NCBI RefSeq assembly: GCF_006171285.1
Contig: NZ_CP040889.1
Location: 1,364,001 to 1,428,000, forward strand
Direction of reading: 5' to 3'
DNA from: Leclercia adecarboxylata
GTDB lineage: Bacteria; Pseudomonadota; Gammaproteobacteria; Enterobacterales; Enterobacteriaceae
DNA length: 64,000 nt
Shown: one piece after another, positions 38,467 through 48,384 of the stretch
How positions within the stretch are numbered: position 1 is the first letter of the stretch
Layout: each line of letters begins with the position of its first letter
Notes under the pieces: generated by a model
Told to the model about the DNA's origin: nothing
The model's database searches: none
The model's input: the letters and a program-made list of their open reading frames with translations, nothing else
Translations under genes and position numbers: made by a program

Positions 38467-38604
38467 ATGACCAATTGCTATTCCCGCAGCCCCAGCCTGC
38501 GCCTGAACGGCAACTGGCTGGCAGAGGCGGGATTCAGCACCGACACGCCGGTCATGGTCAGCGTGGAACAGGGAAGACTGGTGATCGAGCCGGTTAAGGG
38601 CTGA
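38467..38604 (+). CDS. SymE-like mini-protein, copy 3
   Basis: Encodes 45 residues: MTNCYSRSPSLRLNGNWLAE followed by AGFSTDTPVMVSVEQGRLVI and EPVKG. The SLRLNGNWLAEAGF and V-x-V-x-x-G-R-L-V-I pattern is the SymE-family core. An in-frame stop lies 21 bp upstream, so the N-terminus of longer SymE proteins is absent. It is convergent with the main cdiI. It may be a small toxin-like protein, a regulator or only a remnant. Confidence 0.55.
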   Translation: MTNCYSRSPSLRLNGNWLAEAGFSTDTPVMVSVEQGRLVIEPVKG

Positions 38605-38609
38605 CGGGT

Positions 38610-38637
38610 AAAAAGATCCCGGCGCGTAGGCCGGGAT
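38610..38637 (-). terminator. Terminator of the cdiBAI operon
   Basis: ATCCCGGC (38616-38623) pairs with GCCGGGAT (38630-38637). Read on the minus strand it runs into CTTTTTACCC (T residues from 38610-38614), 8 bp after the cdiI stop. Confidence 0.85.
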
Positions 38638-38644
38638 TTATCAT

Positions 38645-38950
38645 TTAGAAGCCATTTATAACCACTTCACCCTGATCATATTTCTTTGTTTGATATGCAT
38701 TATTTTCAAAGATGCATTGATTAAAGTTCTTAATCAACAGATTACATCCCTCATCCTCGATCGTTGTGTTCCCAATAAAGTGAAGCTTCAGATTGTCCGA
38801 AAGGAAAATTTTAAAACCATCTTGAGTTTCTTCTATTCTTTCAATTAAATATTGATTATCAAAAGGTCTTCCATAGGGGCCATCTGGCAGAAAGAAGTAA
38901 AATGAACTTCTCTTACTTACCCATTGCTTAACTATTTCATTTGGCTTCAT
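38645..38950 (-). CDS. cdiI: CdiI immunity protein of the main CdiA
   Basis: A 101-residue protein (MKPNEIVKQWVSKRSSFYFF) with a mixed, aromatic-rich composition and no signal peptide. The ATG overlaps the cdiA stop by ATGA. It should neutralise the CdiA tip in the cytoplasm of the producer and its sisters. No immunity family was recognised. Its coding DNA is A/T-rich compared with the body of cdiA. Confidence 0.8.
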   Translation of the reverse strand: MKPNEIVKQWVSKRSSFYFFLPDGPYGRPFDNQYLIERIEETQDGFKIFLSDNLKLHFIGNTTIEDEGCNLLIKNFNQCIFENNAYQTKKYDQGEVVINGF

Positions 38951-41900
38951 TTTTTTATGATCCAGTCATTCTGTGGTGTAGGTAAAAATATCTGAGTACC
39001 TCCGCCATGTAGTATAGGATTAGTTCCCTTAGTACCAGTTTGGGCTGCTGCTGCACCTTCGTAATATGTAGTTCCTTTAGGTATTTTTATAACTGCTTGA
39101 TTTTGGAAAGTGTTTCCCCACTCAGGAAGGACAGCACTATCTAGCTGGGATTGCAACGGGCCTTTTGAAGGTTCTGGAGTCCAATAACGACCATCAGCTT
39201 TTGCTGAACCACCATAATCCCGGTATAGATAAATATCTGTTTCTGCAACTTTCTCAGTATATGTTCCACTTCTGAAGGTCGAAGCTGGTGCACGCTGATC
39301 ATTTGGATTACCTAACGGGCCGGATTCATATGGCCCGTAAGATTTTATGGTTCGTGCTGATTGAGAGGTCTCAGGAGATACAATTTTATTCGTTAAAGAA
39401 CTTAGTTTGTTTGCTGCTGCCGTACCTAAAATAGGTGCAACTGAAGCGGCTACAATTTTCATCCCATCATAGGTTTCGATGTAAGCTGCTGCTGTAGCTT
39501 TATCGACACCAAGCTGTTGCATGACATAGTTCACCATCGCATCCTTCACCTGCTGCTGATTCTGCGCATCAACGCTGGTGATATTCAGCAGGTTCACTAT
39601 CTGTCCGTAAGCATCCCCGTACTGCTGGCTGGCTTTCGAGTTATAGTTGCCGGTATTTTCATATTCACCTTTGGCCGCGATAACCTCCAGCCTTGCTCCG
39701 GCACAGGCCGCACTCCCGGCATTACCGTTACCGCAGGCATCTATAACTTTCTGATCGCTCGCAATATCTTTTTCGCGCAGCTCATTGATGGTCTGCTGCG
39801 CTTGTTCTCGTACTGCCGGGTCCTTGCTGTTGAGTTTCAGCTTCGCTAACTCAAGCTCTGTCTTTTCAGACACACTCAGGAAGTTATTCTCCGCCGCATT
39901 CTTCCCGGCCCCGGCACCCGCTGCCGCACCCGCCGTGCTGTCACCCGCCAGCCCGCCGGCCATCCCCGCCGAAATCGTGGCCAGGGCGCTGACCATCTGC
40001 TTCTGCTCCTCGCTCAGCTTCGACAGGTCTTTCACGTCCGGATACAGCACGCCCGCGATGGCTTTCGCCGCAAGCTCACCCGCTGCGGCGCCCGCGGCAC
40101 CTGCTGCGGCGCTGTTCCCCTGCAGGGCTGCGACTGCCCCGCCCAGAATGGCGTGGGCAATGGCTTTACCCGCGACGTCATCCTCACTGAGACCCGACCT
40201 GTGGCCGATGGCATACGCCAGCTCCGGGGCCGCTGCACCTGCCAGCGCCCCGGCCATGTTCCCGCCCGCAAGGCCCTGCAGCGCGGCCGTGGCTGCCTGG
40301 ATACCCCGCTGGACCGGGCTGCCGGTGCCGTACTTCTCCATGGCCGTTTTGTATTCGGACGTCTCACGCAGCGCTTTCTGATACTCCGCTTTTTTCTCTT
40401 TGCTGGCATCCGGCCCCGGCTCGTATTTGCCCTCTTTCGCCAGCTTGTCCCGGGCCGCATTCAGGCCGGTGATTTCCCCCTGGGTCCGGGCGATATCGGC
40501 CGCCTGCGCACCAATTTCAAGGATCAGCTGCGCTGCCTGCAGCCTCTTCTGCTCCTTCTCCTTGTCGAAGATCGGGCTGATGCTGCCGTTGGCGTGCTCC
40601 GTGTCGCGGCTCAGATCCGCCACGTCCTGCTGCTGGTTTGCCGTATCGCGGACGGTGATGGTCCCCTCGCTCACTGCCGCCCGGGTGGTGCCTTCCGCGT
40701 GGCCGCTGCTGCCCAGCCCGGCAATCAGGCCGTTCGCCATGTTCCCGGCAAACTGCTGCCCGATATTGCCCCCGGAACTGATGCCCGCGCCCTGGTGTTC
40801 GGTCCTGAAGTCCGCCCGGTTGTGGATATCGCTGAAGCCCAGCGTGCCGGTGTCGAGGCGGTTTTTCTCCGCCTCCGCCGTCGAGGCAATCACCCCGCCA
40901 TCCAGCTGGGTGTGGTTCCCCACCGTCACGTCAAAGCCGCCCTTCCCGGCGAAGATCCCGCTCTGCTCCTGCACCGAGTCGTAGTCGCTGGCGATTTTGT
41001 CCCGGCTGGCGCTGATGCTCCCGGAGAATCCGCCCGCCCCGAAGGTGTAGCCCACCCCGCCGCTGACGCTGCCCTGCTTACTGTTGTAGTGGTCGCTGTC
41101 CTGCGTACTGGCAATGGTCAGGTCGCGCCCGATATCCGCCTTCACGGCTTCGCCGCTCACCTGCGCGCCGGCAAGCGTGGTGTCGCGCCCGCTGTTAATC
41201 GTGAGCTGACGGCCCGCATCCACCGTGGCCTCGTTCTGCCGGACCCCGTTGCCCTTCTCGTGCCCTTTGCTGCTGCTGGCACTCGCCGAGATGCTGATGC
41301 CCGTCCCGCCGGATCCCGCCCCCAGCCCGACGCCCACGCTGCCGCCGCTGCTGCTGTTTTTACCCGTCGTCTGCTGGGTGTCCTGCGAGGCAAGCAGGTT
41401 CACGTCCCGGGCCGCATCAAGCAGCACGTCCTTACCGGCCTTAACCCGGCTGCCCGCCACGGTGATATCGCTCCCGGTGGCCTTAATCGTGACGTTGCTG
41501 CCCGCGTTCAGGCTGCTGCCCGCCGATGTTTCGCTCCGCATGTGCGAGGAGGATTTTGACGACTGCGAGCCCAGCGAGGCGTTGATGCCCACGGTGTTGG
41601 TGTTGCCGCTGTCAGAGGCCCCCTTCGCCTGGTCCATCGCCACCGCCTGGTCGGACTGCACCAGGGATAACGCCGCCTTCGTCGCCTTCAGGGCCGCCAG
41701 CCGGTCGTCGCTCTCGTTTGCCGCATCCCGCGCCGTGGTGACCGCACTGTTCAGCGCGCTCCCCGCCGTGCCGGACAGGGCCACCGTCAGGCCGCTGCTC
41801 TTCTGCTCGTACTTCTCATCCCGGGTACGTCTGTCGTGGCCCGGTTCAATCACCACGCTGTCGCCCTGAACCGCAATATCCTTCCGGGCGATGATATCCG

Positions 41901-44900
41901 CCCCGGCAATGTGCGCCTGCTTACCTGCCGTGATGCTGACGTCCCCGCCCGTCGAGCCGACGGTGCTGAAGCTCCCGCTCTGGGTGGTGCCCTGCTCGCG
42001 CAGGTCGTGGGTGGATTTGCTGGTGCCGACGGTGAAGCCGATGCCGCCGGTGCCCATCAGGCCGGATTTTTTGGTCTCCCTGAAGCGCCAGGAGGTGTCG
42101 GTGTTGGTGGCCGCCACGATGTCGACGTTGTTCGCCGCCGACAATGCAACGTCACCGTCGCCCGCCACCGCCGAGCCTTTCAACAGCAGGTTGTTGCCCG
42201 CCTGCACCGTCACGTTATCGCCGCTCAGTAGGGAACCTTTCTCCCGCGTCGCGCTGTCTTCCTGAATGGTGTGGGTGGTCTTTTTGCTCAGGAACCCGCT
42301 GCTGGTTTTGGTTTTCTCCCGGTAGCGATAGTCGCTCTCGGTGGCCGTGGTGAGACTGACGTCGCGGCCCGCCGCCACGCCGATATCACCCTGCGCCGTC
42401 ACCTCTGCCGCCTGCGCGTTCATGTCGCGCCCGGCGACGATCACCGTGTTGCCACCGCTGGCGATCTCCGTTCCCTGCTGACGCACGGACTCATCGACAG
42501 CGGTTTTTTTCTTCGTTTTGCTGCTGGCGCTTTCGGTGCTGGCCTCTGCCAGCAGGTTCACATCGCGACCGGCCCGGATGCCCACATCCCCTTCGGCGGC
42601 GATCCCTGCGGCTCGCGCGTTGAGATCGTTGCCAGCGAGCAGGGTCAGATCGCCCCCTGCCGTCAGCGTGCTGCGCTGCTGCGTAACGGACGCCGTCTCT
42701 GTCGTTGCGCTGTTGCGCTCATACCGGCTCTCGCTAATCTCATTCGCGGAGATATTAATATCGTTGCCCGCCGCCATGCCGAGGCCGCCACCCGCCGCCA
42801 CGCTGGCGCCGGTGATATTGATATCCTGCCCGGCACGCATCGTCAGCCCGTCCGTTGCCGCAATGGAAGAGGTGATGCCCACATCCGTACCGCTTAAGCG
42901 CATGCGGCCCGCATCCACATTCCACGCCTGTGCGCGGGTGATGTTGTTAATGCTGCCCGTCACACTCTCCAGCCCCAGGGTTTTACCGCTGATGGTGGAA
43001 CTGATGTTGTTGATATCACCGAGCGCGCTCAGGTTCAGCCCGCCGCCTGCGCTGATAAGCCCGGCGTTAAGGTTGTTGATGCTGTTGCTGCTGTCGATGG
43101 ACAGCCCCTTCTGCGCCAGCAGCGAACTTCCGCTGTTGGTGACATTGCCGCCCGCCAGCTGCACGTTATTGCCGGAAATGACGCTGCCGCTCTGCACCCT
43201 GACGTCTTTTGGCGACAGGTACACCTTCGGGATCATCACGGTCTGGCCGTTAACGGTGGCGGCTTTCCACCACAGAATACTGTGGTCGAGAGTGGCTATC
43301 TGGTCTGCCGTCAGCGCCACCCCGAACTTCAGCCCCAGCGAGGTTTGTGCGTCGGCGGCCTTGTCCATCAGATAGCGCATCTGATCGAGATCGGAGCCCA
43401 GACCGCTGATATAGCGTGATCCGGTCTGGTTCAGCACGTAGTTACTGACGTACCGCGTATCAAAGGCGGCATCGCCAAGGAAGCGGTAATTTTTCTCCGG
43501 ATCCAGCCCAAGGCGGTCGAGCATGTACGCGGAACCCAGGAACTGTTTGCTGTCGGTATACTGGCTGCCCGTTTCACGCGGGGCGGCGCCTGGATTGACA
43601 CCCAGCAGCTTCCACAGGTCGCCAAACAGGGAGGGATCGAGCTGCCCCAGCCCGTCGAGTTTCGGATTGACGGTGATGAGGTACGGGCTGTCAGGATCGG
43701 TAGAGGTGACAAAATAGCCGTTCTTACCGGAAGGCAGAGGATAATTGCCTTCAAGGCCGCCAGGTACGAGGTTTACGCCATCGGCAATTGCCTGACCCTC
43801 AGCAGCGTTCTGCCAGTCCGGTGCGGTGATGGCCGTTGTGCTGGCATCAGCCAGTGACTGCTGATTCGCGCCACCTGCGATGCTCTGTGTTGATGGCGTA
43901 TTCAGGTCCGGCGCAACAAGGGTATTGCTGATGGTTCCCGCGTTTGACGTGGTGTTTGTGTTGCTGATGTCATTGTCGAACCTGGCGGTGACAATGCCGC
44001 CCGCCTGAATGACTGCGCGGTAAATGTCGCCGAGTTCAGTTTCAGTGGTTTTCCCGTCCAGCGTAAAACGAATTTTATCCGAAACAGGGTCGGGCAGAAT
44101 GACTGTTCCAATATCAATATTACCTTCGACGTTGGAGGTAATGATGCTGTCAGGGTCTGCATAACCCACCTGTCCCCGGTAGACATATTTCCAGTATTCT
44201 GAGGTGGTTGAGTTCTGCCAGGACTGGCTGGAAAGTGTATTGCCCGTCAGGAAAATATCACCGGAGGCGAGGATCGCACTGGCATTATTCTCAAGACGAC
44301 CGGCGTTAATGGACAGATCGTTGCCAGAGCGAATGCCAGCCACACCACCAGTAGCTGAAACGGCGGTCACCGTCTGGCTGAGGGCAAATTTTTGCTCGCT
44401 CTGATCGGCTCGCATACCCCAGGCGGTACTGCCTTTATTCACCGTACAGTGCGTGTTAGCGACCCCGGTACAGATTTCCGCGGGATACCTTGCGATATAT
44501 TTCCCGTAGCTGCCGTCAGGCAGCTGAGAGAGGTCGATATCGATGGTCGCATTCCCCAACCCGGAAATCGAGGCAGGGTTATAGGTTGTGGTGCTCGAGG
44601 TGGTAAGGCCATCGCGGGTATTCAGCAGATGCCCGGTTCTGAGCGTGATATCCCCCTTCGTGGTTTCGATATTGCCGGAGATATTGATGATTTCTGTATT
44701 CGCCGCCCCGGAGGCATCCTTCTGCATCACCAGGTCTTCGCCCGCCAGCATATCGCCCCGCAGGTTCGCAATACGATCCGCGAACAGCGACAGGTTATTT
44801 CCGGCATAGAGCAGCGCGGTATTGATCACCGACCCGGCGGCGGTGAGCGCCATATTTCCGGCGGTGCCGGTAAAGCCATCAAGCGTGATATCGCCCTGGC

Positions 44901-47900
44901 TGGAGAGGCTGACATCGCCGCCGGCCTGCAGCGAGCCGCTGCTGTTCATGGCAATCTCACTGCCGGAGAGCGAAGTCGTGCCGCCTCCTGCGGTAATCAG
45001 GCCATTATTGGTCACCTTGCCCGCGGCGTTCAGCGTGATGCCGTTGCCCTGCAGGATGCTCTGGTTGCTGATGTCGCCCCGGCTGGTAATGGTCAGCTGG
45101 TCGTTTGCCGCCACCACGCCCTGCGCCGTCCAGCTGTTTACCAGCTTCAGCGTCAGGTTGCCGAGCGCCACAATCTGGCCCACGCCGCTGAGGGAGGCCG
45201 CTTCGGTAAGCAGATCGCCCCCGCTGAACAGGTTCCCGTTATCGTTGCTGATACTGTCACTGTTCAGCATCAGGCTGCTGTTGCCGAGCAGCGTGCCGCT
45301 GTTGGTCAGCGTCTGCGCATTCACCGCCAGCTGTGCCGCCTGCAGAGTACCGGCGTTAGTCAGGCTGTTGCCGGTATAGGTGGCGTGTTGCGTCGCCATC
45401 ATCGTGCCGCTGTTAGCGAGCTTCGCCACATTCATCAGCAGGTTCGTCGCCTGCAGCCAGCCCGCGCCGTTGTAATCCGCCGTGGAGAGCGTCAGGTCGC
45501 CACCGGTGAGGATGTTGCCGTTATTGCGGACCTGCGTGATGCTGGTGAGCGTGGAGTTTCCGTTCCCCTGAATCGTACCGTTATTGCTCACCACCGGGGC
45601 GGTCACGCTGAGGGCGTTCTGGCTGAGAAGGACGCCGTTGGTCTGGTTGGTCAGCGTATCCAGCAGCGTAAGCGTCAGGCCGCTGTCGCCCTGTAAACGT
45701 CCGTCGTTGTTAAGCGTGCGGGCATCAAGCTGGGTGTTATCCCCCTGCATCTGGCCGCTGTTGCTGATGTCGCCCGCCCGGACGGTAAGGCCTGCCCCGC
45801 TCAGCATTTTCCCTGCCTGCATCAGGTCGCCTGTCAGCTGCAGATTAAGTCCGCTGACGCCGCTGATTTCCCCGCTGTTGCTGAGCGAGTCTCCGTCAAT
45901 ATTCAGGTTTTTCGCGCTCAACAGCCCCTGGTTGTCGAGGGCTTTTCCACTGATCCGGACACTGTTCAGGGCAGTAATTTTGCTGCCGGTGACGGCGGCC
46001 ATGTCGCCGCTTAACGTCAGCGCCAGATCCTGGGCACTCTGGATGGCACCGCTGTTGGTCAGATTTGTGCCTGCAAGGGAGAGGTTCTGCCCCTGCAACC
46101 GGCCGCTGTTGGTGATGTCCTGTGCGTTCACCGTCAGCGCCTGCTGGCTCAACAGGTCTCCCCGGTTATTCAGGGCGCCGGTGGTCTCCAGTTCCAGTCC
46201 GTTCAGACCAAAGACTGTTCCGGCATTGTCGATGCTGCCCTGCGTCAGGCTGAGGGTATTCCCCTGCAGCGTGGCGGTGTTGGTGAGCCGCACGCCCGTC
46301 AGCTGCATGTCGCCTGCGGCGAGCAGATTACCGTTGTTGGTCAGGTACGGTACGTGGAACCTCAGATTGCCCTGGCTCATCAGGTCGCCGTTGTTCAGCA
46401 GCGAGCCGGTTAAGCGGGTATCAAACTGGCCTGCAGCAAGCGCGGAGCCACTATGCTGCCAGTCGCCTGCATTCACGCTGAGATCCTGCCCCTGGATGAT
46501 GCCTGCGGTAGCGAGCTGTCCGGTGGCGATCGCCAGCGAGCCTGCGGTCAGCCAGCGTCCCGCCGCTCCCTGGGAAAGGTTATCCCCGGAAAGGGTCAGC
46601 GCATCGACGCCCTGTAACAGCCCTTCGCCGCTGAGGGTGCTGGCCGCAACCGCCAGCGCACCGTCACTGGCGATCAGGCCGTGGTTAGTGATATTCGGGA
46701 TAGCCAGGCTCAGATTCGCGGCGCTGTAAAGGGTGCCGTTGTGCTGGTTGTCCAGCGTCCCGGTATTCAGCAGCAGGGACGTGTCGCCCTGCAACAGCCC
46801 GGCGTTGATAAGCGTCTGCGACTGCGTATTAAGTGCTGACGCGATGGCGACGCCGCTGTTTTCCAGCGTCGGCGCGCTCAGGGTCAGGGTATTCGCGCTG
46901 CTTTTGCCGCTGTGGGATAACGTCTCGCTGGCGTTAACGGTCAGGGCCTCTCTGGCGGCCTGCGTCCCCTTCAGATCTGCCTGTCTGGCGGTAATGCTCA
47001 GGTTACGGCCCTGAATTTGCGAGGCCCCGGTGGTGGCGATCTGCTGTCCGGACACGCTGAGATCGCCGGTGGCGTTCATCGCTCCGTTAAGCGTCTGGCT
47101 GGCGGCGCTGAGAGAGAGCGTATTCCCCGCCACCAGCTCGCCGTTATGCGTCAGGGTAGTGGCATTGAGCGACAGGTTTTGCCCGGCCGTCATGCGCCCG
47201 TTGAGGGTGGCGCTGTCGCGGGCAGTCACGCTGATATGCCGGGCGGCATCCGTTTCGCTGCGGGCGTCCTGGCTGAGGTGTTGCGCCGTGAGGGAGACAT
47301 CCTGCCCGGCGGTCAGTTTTGCATTGCCGTGCGACAGCGTACCCCTGGCGTCGAGCACGAGGTCACGGTCGCTGTTCAGCGAGCCATCCTGCAACGCCAG
47401 TTCGCTCTGGCTGTTCAGGGTAATGTTGCCCCCGGCTTTATGGTCGCCGGTCAGCGCCATACTTTCGCCCTTCGCGGTAATCCCGCCGCTGGCCAGGCTG
47501 TTATGCATCGTCAACCTGCCGCTGGCATCAAGGGTGATATCCCCCTCGCGGGCATTCAGGTTGCCGAGGTTAACGCCCACCCCTTTTTCGCTGGAGACCA
47601 GGCGAATACGGTTGGCGTACATCCCGCCCAGCGCCCCGGTGTCCACCGCTACTTTCGGCGCAGGGCCTTCGCCCGGGATGGCGCTGATGCTGCCATCGGC
47701 CGCAACCCGGTTCGCCCCTGCCACCACCGTCAGGGATTTGGCGTGCAGTTGGGCGTTGATGTCGGTGGCACGGGAGATAATCGACACCGCGTCGCTCTGA
47801 CTTGCGTCCAGGCCCTGGCCTTCAATCAGGATGCTGCCCTTGCTGACATCCAGCGACTGCAGTTTGCCGCTGGCGTCGAGCACCGGTTTGCCGGTGGTCA

Positions 47901-48375
47901 ACGTCGCGTTAGGAGTGTTGATGAACCCGCAGCCGTTACAGGTGATGCCGTAGGGGTTGGCGACCATTACGTTAGCGGCTTTGCCCGCCACTTCGGTATA
48001 GCCCTGCAGCTGCGACCGGTTGGTGCCGGTGACTTCGTTGATAATGCCCGTCGCTTCCCTGCCCGCCGTCAGGTTGGGGTTGCCCTGAATCAGCCCGCCA
48101 AGCTGGGTCTGATTCATCTTGCCGGTGGCATTGTTGAGGATCAACCCCTCTTTACCAACGTTGTAATCCTGATACTGGTTATGCGATATACCTGCGCCGT
48201 TCGGGGTGGCGATATTGACCACCGGCACGCCGTTAGCGGCCTGATCCTGCTGGGTGTTGCCGGTTGGCGTCAGCGTTGCCGCCACGGCAGGCAGCATCGG
48301 CTGCGTGGCGAGCAGCACGCTCAGTAAGGCGCTGAGTACGCGCCGGGGTAAACTCACCTGTTCCTTGTCCATCAT
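38947..48375 (-). CDS. cdiA: CdiA-type contact-dependent inhibition exoprotein
   Basis: A 3142-residue two-partner-secretion effector. Signal peptide about 1-33 (LPRRVLSALLSVLLATQPML), TPS domain about 35-300 with NPYGITCNGCGF, then long filamentous-haemagglutinin repeats with many LxNxGxL units. The AENN form of the VENN motif is at 39883-39894 (residue about 2828). The last 315 residues are the toxin arm: a Cys-containing entry domain (VIDACGNGNAGSAACAGARL), then a tip with IYLYRDYGGSAKADGRYWTP, LPEWGNTFQNQAVIKIPKGT and YYEGAAAAQTG. The tip is unassigned; Arg in YRDYGG and Glu in YYEG could suggest an ADP-ribosyltransferase fold. It follows cdiB by 9 bp. Confidence 0.93.
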   Translation of the reverse strand: MMDKEQVSLPRRVLSALLSVLLATQPMLPAVAATLTPTGNTQQDQAANGVPVVNIATPNGAGISHNQYQDYNVGKEGLILNNATGKMNQTQLGGLIQGNPNLTAGREATGIINEVTGTNRSQLQGYTEVAGKAANVMVANPYGITCNGCGFINTPNATLTTGKPVLDASGKLQSLDVSKGSILIEGQGLDASQSDAVSIISRATDINAQLHAKSLTVVAGANRVAADGSISAIPGEGPAPKVAVDTGALGGMYANRIRLVSSEKGVGVNLGNLNAREGDITLDASGRLTMHNSLASGGITAKGESMALTGDHKAGGNITLNSQSELALQDGSLNSDRDLVLDARGTLSHGNAKLTAGQDVSLTAQHLSQDARSETDAARHISVTARDSATLNGRMTAGQNLSLNATTLTHNGELVAGNTLSLSAASQTLNGAMNATGDLSVSGQQIATTGASQIQGRNLSITARQADLKGTQAAREALTVNASETLSHSGKSSANTLTLSAPTLENSGVAIASALNTQSQTLINAGLLQGDTSLLLNTGTLDNQHNGTLYSAANLSLAIPNITNHGLIASDGALAVAASTLSGEGLLQGVDALTLSGDNLSQGAAGRWLTAGSLAIATGQLATAGIIQGQDLSVNAGDWQHSGSALAAGQFDTRLTGSLLNNGDLMSQGNLRFHVPYLTNNGNLLAAGDMQLTGVRLTNTATLQGNTLSLTQGSIDNAGTVFGLNGLELETTGALNNRGDLLSQQALTVNAQDITNSGRLQGQNLSLAGTNLTNSGAIQSAQDLALTLSGDMAAVTGSKITALNSVRISGKALDNQGLLSAKNLNIDGDSLSNSGEISGVSGLNLQLTGDLMQAGKMLSGAGLTVRAGDISNSGQMQGDNTQLDARTLNNDGRLQGDSGLTLTLLDTLTNQTNGVLLSQNALSVTAPVVSNNGTIQGNGNSTLTSITQVRNNGNILTGGDLTLSTADYNGAGWLQATNLLMNVAKLANSGTMMATQHATYTGNSLTNAGTLQAAQLAVNAQTLTNSGTLLGNSSLMLNSDSISNDNGNLFSGGDLLTEAASLSGVGQIVALGNLTLKLVNSWTAQGVVAANDQLTITSRGDISNQSILQGNGITLNAAGKVTNNGLITAGGGTTSLSGSEIAMNSSGSLQAGGDVSLSSQGDITLDGFTGTAGNMALTAAGSVINTALLYAGNNLSLFADRIANLRGDMLAGEDLVMQKDASGAANTEIINISGNIETTKGDITLRTGHLLNTRDGLTTSSTTTYNPASISGLGNATIDIDLSQLPDGSYGKYIARYPAEICTGVANTHCTVNKGSTAWGMRADQSEQKFALSQTVTAVSATGGVAGIRSGNDLSINAGRLENNASAILASGDIFLTGNTLSSQSWQNSTTSEYWKYVYRGQVGYADPDSIITSNVEGNIDIGTVILPDPVSDKIRFTLDGKTTETELGDIYRAVIQAGGIVTARFDNDISNTNTTSNAGTISNTLVAPDLNTPSTQSIAGGANQQSLADASTTAITAPDWQNAAEGQAIADGVNLVPGGLEGNYPLPSGKNGYFVTSTDPDSPYLITVNPKLDGLGQLDPSLFGDLWKLLGVNPGAAPRETGSQYTDSKQFLGSAYMLDRLGLDPEKNYRFLGDAAFDTRYVSNYVLNQTGSRYISGLGSDLDQMRYLMDKAADAQTSLGLKFGVALTADQIATLDHSILWWKAATVNGQTVMIPKVYLSPKDVRVQSGSVISGNNVQLAGGNVTNSGSSLLAQKGLSIDSSNSINNLNAGLISAGGGLNLSALGDINNISSTISGKTLGLESVTGSINNITRAQAWNVDAGRMRLSGTDVGITSSIAATDGLTMRAGQDINITGASVAAGGGLGMAAGNDINISANEISESRYERNSATTETASVTQQRSTLTAGGDLTLLAGNDLNARAAGIAAEGDVGIRAGRDVNLLAEASTESASSKTKKKTAVDESVRQQGTEIASGGNTVIVAGRDMNAQAAEVTAQGDIGVAAGRDVSLTTATESDYRYREKTKTSSGFLSKKTTHTIQEDSATREKGSLLSGDNVTVQAGNNLLLKGSAVAGDGDVALSAANNVDIVAATNTDTSWRFRETKKSGLMGTGGIGFTVGTSKSTHDLREQGTTQSGSFSTVGSTGGDVSITAGKQAHIAGADIIARKDIAVQGDSVVIEPGHDRRTRDEKYEQKSSGLTVALSGTAGSALNSAVTTARDAANESDDRLAALKATKAALSLVQSDQAVAMDQAKGASDSGNTNTVGINASLGSQSSKSSSHMRSETSAGSSLNAGSNVTIKATGSDITVAGSRVKAGKDVLLDAARDVNLLASQDTQQTTGKNSSSGGSVGVGLGAGSGGTGISISASASSSKGHEKGNGVRQNEATVDAGRQLTINSGRDTTLAGAQVSGEAVKADIGRDLTIASTQDSDHYNSKQGSVSGGVGYTFGAGGFSGSISASRDKIASDYDSVQEQSGIFAGKGGFDVTVGNHTQLDGGVIASTAEAEKNRLDTGTLGFSDIHNRADFRTEHQGAGISSGGNIGQQFAGNMANGLIAGLGSSGHAEGTTRAAVSEGTITVRDTANQQQDVADLSRDTEHANGSISPIFDKEKEQKRLQAAQLILEIGAQAADIARTQGEITGLNAARDKLAKEGKYEPGPDASKEKKAEYQKALRETSEYKTAMEKYGTGSPVQRGIQAATAALQGLAGGNMAGALAGAAAPELAYAIGHRSGLSEDDVAGKAIAHAILGGAVAALQGNSAAAGAAGAAAGELAAKAIAGVLYPDVKDLSKLSEEQKQMVSALATISAGMAGGLAGDSTAGAAAGAGAGKNAAENNFLSVSEKTELELAKLKLNSKDPAVREQAQQTINELREKDIASDQKVIDACGNGNAGSAACAGARLEVIAAKGEYENTGNYNSKASQQYGDAYGQIVNLLNITSVDAQNQQQVKDAMVNYVMQQLGVDKATAAAYIETYDGMKIVAASVAPILGTAAANKLSSLTNKIVSPETSQSARTIKSYGPYESGPLGNPNDQRAPASTFRSGTYTEKVAETDIYLYRDYGGSAKADGRYWTPEPSKGPLQSQLDSAVLPEWGNTFQNQAVIKIPKGTTYYEGAAAAQTGTKGTNPILHGGGTQIFLPTPQNDWIIKK
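39883..42290 (-). repeat. cdiA segment duplicated in the orphan modules
   Basis: The part of cdiA from the AENN codons upstream to about 42290 is the source or homologue of the repeats at 32812-34711 and 35992-38393. Much of it is identical over hundreds of bases, so it is a likely target for recombination that swaps toxin tips. Confidence 0.85.
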
Positions 48376-48384
48376 CCCTGTCCC

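Noticed and set aside
32812..42290. Long repeated blocks that might suggest a CRISPR array or transposon
   Set aside because: The repeats are hundreds to thousands of bases of protein-coding cdiA sequence without short regular spacers, inverted ends or transposase genes.
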